Positions 4,775 through 9,404 of a DNA stretch of 9,404 nucleotides are shown here, one piece after another (position 1 is the first letter of the stretch; each line of letters begins with the position of its first letter). Source of the stretch: JBOGTC01 sp050692055. GTDB taxonomy: Bacteria; Chloroflexota; Limnocylindria; QHBO01. The DNA is taken from positions 1-9,404 of the forward strand of contig JBOGTC010000086.1 of NCBI GenBank assembly GCA_050692055.1. The letters run 5' to 3'. Made by a program: the position numbers and the translations under genes. Below the pieces are notes generated by a model. It did not search any database, was not told the DNA's origin, and was given only the letters and a program-made list of their open reading frames with translations.

Positions 4775-5961
4775 TGGCGACCTCTTACCTGAAGGACCTC
4801 GTCTGCACTGCCTGCGAATCGGTCCTATCGGCCGATGCGCGCCAGGGCCTATGCCCGTCCTGCGGCAAAGTCCTGTTCGCCCGATACGACCTGGCCGCGC
4901 TGCGGGCTGCCATGCCACGACCGTCCTTCGACGGACGGCCCTGGGACCTGTGGCGCTACCACGAGCTGCTCCCGGTCCGCAACGAGCATCATCGGATCAG
5001 TCTTGGCGAGGGAGCGACACCGCTTGTCCGGCTGTCCGGCGCTGCCATGGCCGCCGCCGGCCTAACGCGTGGCGAGCTGCTGGTGAAGGACGAGGGCACC
5101 AATCCGACCGGCTCGTTCAAGGCGCGCGGGCTGTCTGTGGCGGTAGCACGGGCGGCGGAGCTGGGGGTTCGCGACGTGGCGCTTCCGTCAGCCGGCAACG
5201 CGGGTGCCGCCGCAGCGGCCTTCGCGGTCGCCCATGGGATCGGCTGCCACGTGGCTATGCCTCGTGATGCGCCGGACGCAGCCCAGACCGAGGTTCGCGT
5301 TTACGGCGCTGAGCTCCTGCTCATCGACGGCCTGATCGATGCCGCCGGCGCTCTCATTCGGGAGCGGGCCGCCACCGACGGCTGGTTCGACCTCTCGACG
5401 TTGAAGGAGCCGTATCGGGTCGAGGGCAAGAAGACGATGGGCATCGAGCTGGCCGAGGCCGGCGGCTGGGGAGATGCCTGGTGCCCCGACGTGCTCGTCT
5501 ATCCCACCGGCGGCGGGACCGGCATCGTGGGCATGTGGAAGGCGTTCGACGAGCTGGAGGAGCTGGGCTGGATCGGTTCGCTCAGGCCGAGGATGGTGGT
5601 CGTGCAGTCGACGGGCTGCGCGCCGATCGTCCGCGCCTTCGAGGCTGGCGCTGAGCACGCCGAGCCCTGGACCGATGCCCGGACGGTGGCGGCGGGGATC
5701 CGCGTGCCGTCGGCCATCGGCGACTACTTCATCCTTCGCGCCGTGCGCGATAGCGGCGGGACGGCGGTTGCGGTGCCCGACGAGGAGATCGTGGAGGCGC
5801 AGCGCACGCTCGGACGCATGGCGGGCATCTACGCAGCGCCCGAGGGAGCCGCGACCTTCGCAGCCCTGCCGCACCTGATCGCCTCCGGCTTCCTGGCAGG
5901 TGACGAACGCATCGTCCTGTTCAACACCGGCAACGGCCTCAAGTACCCGCCACCGGTGTGA
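4774..5961 (+). CDS. thrC: Threonine synthase
   Basis: PLP-dependent cytosolic enzyme that converts O-phospho-L-homoserine and water to L-threonine and phosphate, the last step of threonine synthesis; 395 aa. The N-terminus has a CxxC pair at 11/14 and another at 27/30, a zinc-ribbon-like module found in one group of threonine synthases. The PLP lysine is in NPTGSFKARG (Lys116). The phosphate-cradling GGGTG loop is at 246-250, and the C-terminal FNTGNGLKYP matches the family's ending. The start is ATG 4774; a TTG directly before it is less likely. The next gene begins 27 bp downstream with its own -10 element. No homoserine kinase or dehydrogenase is adjacent. A related fold-type II enzyme such as cysteate synthase is a remote alternative. 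Confidence 0.92.
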   Translation: MATSYLKDLVCTACESVLSADARQGLCPSCGKVLFARYDLAALRAAMPRPSFDGRPWDLWRYHELLPVRNEHHRISLGEGATPLVRLSGAAMAAAGLTRGELLVKDEGTNPTGSFKARGLSVAVARAAELGVRDVALPSAGNAGAAAAAFAVAHGIGCHVAMPRDAPDAAQTEVRVYGAELLLIDGLIDAAGALIRERAATDGWFDLSTLKEPYRVEGKKTMGIELAEAGGWGDAWCPDVLVYPTGGGTGIVGMWKAFDELEELGWIGSLRPRMVVVQSTGCAPIVRAFEAGAEHAEPWTDARTVAAGIRVPSAIGDYFILRAVRDSGGTAVAVPDEEIVEAQRTLGRMAGIYAAPEGAATFAALPHLIASGFLAGDERIVLFNTGNGLKYPPPV

Positions 5962-5976
5962 GGCGTGGTGTGGGCT

Positions 5977-5982
5977 TACAGT
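5977..5982 (+). promoter_or_regulatory. Putative -10 element of the methyltransferase gene
   Basis: TACAGT in the 27-bp gap after the threonine synthase stop codon, exactly six bases before GTG 5989. It indicates a separate leaderless transcript and settles the start of the methyltransferase. Confidence 0.5.
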
Positions 5983-5988
5983 GGCGGC

Positions 5989-6747
5989 GTGAGCTTCGTG
6001 GTCTCCGCCGTCGCCTACGACCGGTTCATGGGTCGGTACTCGACTCCGCTTGCGGGGCAGCTGGCCGATTTCGCGGGCGTCCAGCAAGGCCAGCGAGCGC
6101 TCGACGTGGGTTGCGGGCCGGGCGCCTTGACCGGCGAGCTCGTCGCGAGGCTCGGCCCCGAGCTGGTCGTGGGCGTCGATCCTTCGGAGCCGTTCGTCGT
6201 CGCCGCCCGTGAGCGCCACCCCGGCGTCGAGGTCCGACAGTCCGCTGCCGAGGACCTGCCGTTCTCCGATGGCGAGTTCGACGTCACCATCGCGCAGCTG
6301 GTCGTCCACTTCATGGCGGATCCCGTTATCGGCTTGCGGGAGATGGCGCGGGTCACCCGCCCCGGGGGAATCGTCGCCGCCTGCGTCTGGGACCACGCGG
6401 GAGGGAGGGGACCGCTCAGCCTGTTCTGGACGGCGGTTCGGCAACTGGATCCTGACGCTCCTGGCGAATCGTCACTCGCGGGGGCCCGCAAGGGCCACCT
6501 CGCCGAGTTGTTCACGACCGCAGGCCTCGACGACGTCGACGACACCGACTTGGCCGTCCAAGTCGACCACGCGAGTTTCGAGGACTGGTGGGAGCCGCAC
6601 ACCTTCGGGGTCGGTCCCGCGGGTGCCTACGTCGCTGGGCTCAACCCCGCCCGCCGCGAGGAGCTGAGAGAGCGCAGCAGGCAGCTCACCCCGGCCGCGC
6701 CCTTCACGCTCGACGTACACGCCTGGGCCGCCCGCGGCCGCAGCTAG
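5989..6747 (+). CDS. Class I SAM-dependent methyltransferase
   Basis: Soluble methyltransferase of the Methyltransf_11 type, 252 aa, substrate unknown. Motif I is LDVGCGPGALTG (38-49), followed by the acidic GVDPSEPF end of strand 2, AAEDLPFSDGEFDV before strand 4, and LREMARVTRPGGIVAACVWD as the post-motif region. The N-terminal AYDRFMGRYS is common among members of a UbiE-like subgroup that act on small molecules. I chose GTG 5989-5991 because it follows a TAnnnT by six bases and puts that conserved segment near the N-terminus; an in-frame GTG at 5965 would add eight unlikely residues. It follows threonine synthase closely, but nothing shows a joint pathway. Confidence 0.85.
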   Translation: MSFVVSAVAYDRFMGRYSTPLAGQLADFAGVQQGQRALDVGCGPGALTGELVARLGPELVVGVDPSEPFVVAARERHPGVEVRQSAAEDLPFSDGEFDVTIAQLVVHFMADPVIGLREMARVTRPGGIVAACVWDHAGGRGPLSLFWTAVRQLDPDAPGESSLAGARKGHLAELFTTAGLDDVDDTDLAVQVDHASFEDWWEPHTFGVGPAGAYVAGLNPARREELRERSRQLTPAAPFTLDVHAWAARGRS

Positions 6748-6892
6748 AGGGGCCGTCTGCGACCAAGAGCTTCCAACGGGTCGACCATGCCCGGACCGCC
6801 GGAGAGCGCATCGCCGGATCGGTGTGGGGCGAGATTGAAGTCCGGCGAGTGAGCTCGAGGAAGCGCCGATCCGCGGGGGACGGATCATCCAG
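6748..6892. other. Intergenic region between convergent genes
   Basis: Spacer between the methyltransferase and the minus-strand microprotein gene. Apart from the hairpin at 6868-6886 I see no convincing gene or RNA. A 21-codon ATG frame at about 6787 has no ribosome site. Confidence 0.5.
6868..6886 (-). terminator. Hairpin after the microprotein gene
   Basis: GATCCG and CGGATC form a perfect six-pair stem with a seven-base loop, six bases after the TAA of the microprotein on the minus strand. No U tract follows. It lies between convergent genes, where a bidirectional terminator would be useful. Confidence 0.3.
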
Positions 6893-7006
6893 TTACCGCT
6901 GACGGAAGGCAAGGTAGGCAACCGCCGCGATCACGAGAATCGCGGCGATGACGATTATGATCGCGCCGGATTCGACGCCGCCTGGCAGCGGCTCGTAGAC
7001 CTCCAC
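6893..7006 (-). CDS. 37-residue single-pass membrane microprotein
   Basis: Start GTG 7004-7006, stop TAA 6893-6895. The N-terminus, MEVYEPLPGGVESG, is acidic and contains no positive charge. It is followed by about 20 hydrophobic residues (15-34, rich in Ile, Ala and Val) and a basic tail, RQR. Such charges predict one membrane helix with the C-terminus in the cytoplasm. AGGAG lies six bases before the GTG, an ideal ribosome site. It begins only 24 bases after the tRNA-Lys 3' end on the same strand, too little for a separate promoter, so it is probably on the tRNA transcript or on read-through from the acyl-CoA synthetase-like gene. I recognise no family and claim no function. Confidence 0.65.
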   Translation of the reverse strand: MEVYEPLPGGVESGAIIIVIAAILVIAAVAYLAFRQR

Positions 7007-7030
7007 GCCTCACTCCTGCTCGTCGCGCAG

Positions 7031-7105
7031 TGGAGGGCCGTGTGGGATTCGAACCCACGACACGAGGATTAAAAGTCCCCTGCTCTACCGCTGAGCTAAC
7101 GGCCC
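7031..7105 (-). tRNA. tRNA-Lys (anticodon UUU)
   Basis: A 75-base cloverleaf that can be folded fully by eye. It has a seven-pair acceptor stem (GGGCCGT with ACGGCCC), a D arm GCTC/GAGC and an anticodon arm GGGGA/TCCTC with one G-U pair. The anticodon loop CTTTTAA places TTT at 7071-7073. The T arm GTGGG/CCCAC encloses the standard TTCGAAT loop. CCA is encoded (7031-7033). The discriminator base is U, where A or G is usual for lysine tRNA. The sequence is otherwise close to E. coli tRNA-Lys. It lies 22 bases after the acyl-CoA synthetase-like gene and 24 before the microprotein gene. Confidence 0.96.
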
Positions 7106-7112
7106 GGCGCCC

Positions 7113-7118
7113 ATCGTA
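7113..7118 (-). promoter_or_regulatory. Putative -10 element of tRNA-Lys
   Basis: TACGAT on the minus strand, seven bases before the mature tRNA 5' end, within the 22-bp gap after the upstream stop codon. Transcription would start at or next to the first tRNA base, leaving almost no 5' leader for RNase P to remove. Confidence 0.45.
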
Positions 7119-7127
7119 CGGCGGCAG

Positions 7128-9068
7128 TCAGCCTGACGCGGTGGCCGTTGGTTCGGGCGTGGCATCTGGGGACGCAGCTGGACGAGGTGAACCGCCGGCG
7201 CGAGCACGGTTGAGCTCGGTTTGAGGGCGGTCGAACAGCTCGGCGACCTGCTCCGGGAAGCTGGCCATGACCACCGATCGGACCGGGGAGCCTCCGGCGT
7301 CGACCTCTCCGGCCGCAATGCTCAAGGGACGTGGCAGGATCGCGAACCGACGCGGCCGCTCGTAGGTGGCGAACTCGGCGGTCACCCGATCGACCTCCTG
7401 GCGAAGCAGCGCGGCGAGGTCGGGCCGTGCGAGGAGTTTTGCGCCGGCATCGGCATCATCGGCGTCATCTCCGGTCACGCCGGACCATTTGCGGATTGCC
7501 GCCAGGTCGGGCACGAGCAGGGCCCCAGTCGCGTCGCGGTCGTCTCCGAGGACCACTGCCTGCGCGATGTATGGCGACCCGACCAGCGCCCGTTCGATCG
7601 GGGCCGGCGCCACGTTCTTGCCGGTGGCCAACACGAGCAGGTTCTTGACCCGGCCCGTGATGCGCAGCCGGTGAGCTTCGTCGAACTCGCCGATGTCCCC
7701 GGTCCGCAACCAGCCCCCGGCATCCAGCACGCGCGCCGTGTCCGCCGGCCGGTCGAGGTAGCCGAGCATGACCTGCGGGCCGCGGGCCAGGATCTCGCCG
7801 GTGCCTGGATCGATCCGCAGCTCGGTCCCGGGAAGGGGCCGCCCGACCGTGCCGTATCGGTACGTCGCCAGTTGATTGACCGTCAGGGTTGGGGAAGCCT
7901 CGGTCAGGCCGTAGCCCTCCAGGATCGTGAACCCCATCGACTCGAAGAAGACGCCCGTCGACTCGGGCAGCGCCGCTCCGCCCGAGATGAAGAAGCGCAG
8001 CCGGCCGCCGAACGCGCCGCGGATCTGGGCCAGGACCGTCCGCTCCGCCACCCAGCGCCGCAGCCGAAGCCACGGTCCGTCGGCCTTTCCGGCCAGGTGG
8101 TTGGCGTAGTGCTGCCGTCCCAGTCCGGTGGCCCAGCCGAACAGCGCCCGGCGATAGGCGGGTCCCGTCGCGACACTGGTCTGGATCCGATGCTCGGTCC
8201 GCTCGAAGTACAGCGGGATGGATGCCATCAGGGTGGGTCGGACCTCGGCCATGTCCGCTGCCCAGCGCTCGATCTGGCGTTCCGCGAACGCGATCGTGGC
8301 CCCGGCCCCCAGTCCGGCCAGGGTTGCGGCGACCCGCTCGAACAGGTGGCTCAGCGGGAGCACGGAGAGCAGGACGTCCGCCGCAGAAATCTGGATGGCC
8401 TCGATCGTGGCGTGAAACGAGTGCAGCATGTTGCTGTGCGCCACCACTACCCCCAGCGGATCGCCGTCCACTCCGATGGTGTGGACGATCGTCGCCACCT
8501 GCGCCGGGTGGATCGTCCGCCATGTGCGTTCCCAGTCGGCGAGGGCATGCGGTGAGACATCCGCGTCCCGGGTCATTCCGGCCAGGGTCAGCGCCGCGCC
8601 GCCGGCTGGATCGGGGTCGAAGAGCACGATTCGGATGTCGAGCACCGTGCGCGACGACGCCGCCTGCAGGCGCAGGAGGAGCCTGGCATCCTCCACGAAC
8701 GCCAGCCGGGCGCCAACCCGACGCGTGATCTCGGCCATCCGCGCCGGCGGGTCGCCGGGGTACAGCGGGCACGTGACCGCGCCCAGCGCCAGGCAGGCCA
8801 GGTCGGCGACCAGCCATTCCGGCCGCGAGCGGCTCAGGATCACGAAGCGGTCTCCGGCACCGATGCCCATCCGGCGCAGTCCAATCGACGTGGCTGCGAC
8901 CTGCGCCCACAGCTGGGCGTATGTCCAGCTCGACCAGCCGCCACCCGCCTTCCAGCGGATTGCCTCTTTGTCGGGCCATCGCTGCACGGTGCGCTGCACC
9001 AGCTCCACCACGCTCTGGGACCGCTGTTCAGCCGCGACCGCGATCGGCTCACCCGCCAGAACGGTCAC
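7128..9068 (-). CDS. AMP-binding, long-chain acyl-CoA synthetase-like protein, probable pseudoenzyme
   Basis: ANL-superfamily protein of 646 aa, closest in layout to FadD/Faa long-chain acyl-CoA synthetases. Preserved parts are LPLSHLFER (238-245), YGLTEASP (386-393), TGD (456-458) and ITGRVKNLLVLATGKN (470-485). The P-loop, normally TSGTTGxPKG, reads TIGVDGDPLG (197-206), losing the Ser, both Thr and the Lys. At the C-terminal A10 site, where the adenylation lysine is expected (TPTLK-type), the protein has AGGSPVR, with Ser594 in its place. The frame is intact, so this is not a decayed gene but perhaps a protein lacking adenylation activity, or one with altered chemistry. Residues from about 614 form a Pro/Ala/Thr-rich tail. 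GTG 9066-9068 overlaps the upstream acyltransferase stop by 4 bp (GTGA), indicating translational coupling. Confidence 0.88.
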   Translation of the reverse strand: MTVLAGEPIAVAAEQRSQSVVELVQRTVQRWPDKEAIRWKAGGGWSSWTYAQLWAQVAATSIGLRRMGIGAGDRFVILSRSRPEWLVADLACLALGAVTCPLYPGDPPARMAEITRRVGARLAFVEDARLLLRLQAASSRTVLDIRIVLFDPDPAGGAALTLAGMTRDADVSPHALADWERTWRTIHPAQVATIVHTIGVDGDPLGVVVAHSNMLHSFHATIEAIQISAADVLLSVLPLSHLFERVAATLAGLGAGATIAFAERQIERWAADMAEVRPTLMASIPLYFERTEHRIQTSVATGPAYRRALFGWATGLGRQHYANHLAGKADGPWLRLRRWVAERTVLAQIRGAFGGRLRFFISGGAALPESTGVFFESMGFTILEGYGLTEASPTLTVNQLATYRYGTVGRPLPGTELRIDPGTGEILARGPQVMLGYLDRPADTARVLDAGGWLRTGDIGEFDEAHRLRITGRVKNLLVLATGKNVAPAPIERALVGSPYIAQAVVLGDDRDATGALLVPDLAAIRKWSGVTGDDADDADAGAKLLARPDLAALLRQEVDRVTAEFATYERPRRFAILPRPLSIAAGEVDAGGSPVRSVVMASFPEQVAELFDRPQTELNRARAGGSPRPAASPDATPEPTATASG

Positions 9069-9404
9069 GACGGCGCCTCCGCCTGGCGCACCGATCCCGG
9101 CTCACCCCGCCTGGGCCGGCCGCGGAGCGCCGTGGTGGCCATGTCCAGCGCGACGCACAGGGCCACCGTCGTGACCCCGGCCACGAGGAGGATGAGCCCG
9201 AACTTGACCCATAGCCCGGCGGACAGGCCGACCACCACCGCCGCCACGACCACCGTCACCGGGTGATGGAGGACGTAGAAGGGGAGGACCATGTCGCTGG
9301 CCCAGCCGAGGAATCGGGGCCGGGCGGTGAAGTACGTCGCCGCCACGCCGACCAGGATCAGGGTCATCACCCAGCCCAGGGCCGTGCGCCACGCCACATA
9401 GGCC
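9065..9404 (-). CDS. Acyltransferase-3 family membrane protein, C-terminal part
   Basis: Only the last ~110 residues are in the window; the reading frame runs off the right edge, so the start is not seen. It has three hydrophobic stretches consistent with membrane helices, and ASDMVLPFYVLHHPVTV, which matches the late LPFYxLHH segment of acyltransferase-3 proteins (MdoC/OafA type). Those move acyl groups onto glycans or lipids at the membrane, with catalytic residues in the missing N-terminal part. The end is an Arg/Pro-rich cytoplasmic tail. Its stop codon overlaps the start of the acyl-CoA synthetase-like gene by 4 bp, so the two are made together and probably work on the same acyl group. 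Confidence 0.75.
   Translation of the reverse strand, partial: AYVAWRTALGWVMTLILVGVAATYFTARPRFLGWASDMVLPFYVLHHPVTVVVAAVVVGLSAGLWVKFGLILLVAGVTTVALCVALDMATTALRGRPRRGEPGSVRQAEAPS

Noticed and set aside
5188..6444. 418-codon minus-strand open frame across threonine synthase and the methyltransferase
   Set aside because: It spans two genes with strong motifs on the other strand and an intergenic promoter; its translation has no coherent domain.
6787..6852. 21-codon plus-strand ORF after the methyltransferase
   Set aside because: No ribosome site, no promoter hexamer at the usual spacing, and no sign of a domain or helix.
8448..8483. Sequencing error or frameshift explaining the altered P-loop of the acyl-CoA synthetase-like gene
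   Set aside because: The frame is correct on both sides of the motif with recognisable family sequence, and a second independent loss occurs at the A10 site, so local error is unlikely.
7221..8555. 444-codon plus-strand open frame opposite the acyl-CoA synthetase-like gene
   Set aside because: The opposite strand carries recognisable ANL motifs throughout; this frame gives Arg/Gly/Asp-rich sequence with no domain.

Overview
This is a high-GC (about two thirds G+C by eye) bacterial chromosomal window with dense gene packing, frequent GTG and TTG starts, a lipoprotein signal on the phosphate-binding protein, and several start codons lying six bases downstream of a TAnnnT hexamer. That pattern points to leaderless transcription, as in Actinomycetota, Deinococcota and some high-GC Chloroflexota. 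An uncultured Chloroflexota or actinobacterium-like organism is my best guess, but no gene here fixes the phylum.

Layout. Positions 4589 to 23 hold a minus-strand phosphate block, read right to left: a Pit-type phosphate transporter (3453-4589), its DUF47/PhoU-like partner (2813-3430), a small DUF1059-like protein (2543-2725), a two-domain ChrA-type transporter (1180-2310) and a PstS-like phosphate-binding lipoprotein (23-1060). The rest of a Pst ABC system may lie beyond the left edge. Two intergenic stretches in this block are unusual. One is a run of four 7-bp half-sites at exact 11-bp spacing before pstS, with a two-unit version before the small gene; these look like Pho boxes. The other is a noncoding cassette at 2362-2543, with three copies of a ~31-bp element in mixed orientation followed by three 16-bp tandem repeats, all built around TTGCA.

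From 4727 the plus strand carries a possible 15-codon upstream ORF whose stop overlaps the start of threonine synthase (4774-5961), then a SAM-dependent methyltransferase (5989-6747) with its own promoter. A 14-bp perfect palindrome sits just upstream of the first -10 element.

The right part is minus-strand again. An acyltransferase-3 family membrane protein (cut by the right edge) overlaps by 4 bp an AMP-binding, acyl-CoA synthetase-like protein (7128-9068) that has lost the key residues of its ATP-binding loop and its catalytic lysine. These are followed by tRNA-Lys(UUU) (7031-7105) and, 24 bases downstream, a previously easy-to-miss 37-residue single-pass membrane protein gene (6893-7006).

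How it fits together: Pit plus DUF47 is a low-affinity phosphate uptake unit and PstS the high-affinity receptor. The Pho-box-like repeats suggest the pstS side is induced by phosphate limitation. The most noteworthy items are the 11-bp phased operators, the TTGCA repeat cassette, the predicted acyl-CoA synthetase pseudoenzyme coupled to an acyltransferase, the leaderless-promoter grammar with a coupled uORF before threonine synthase, and the tRNA-linked microprotein.
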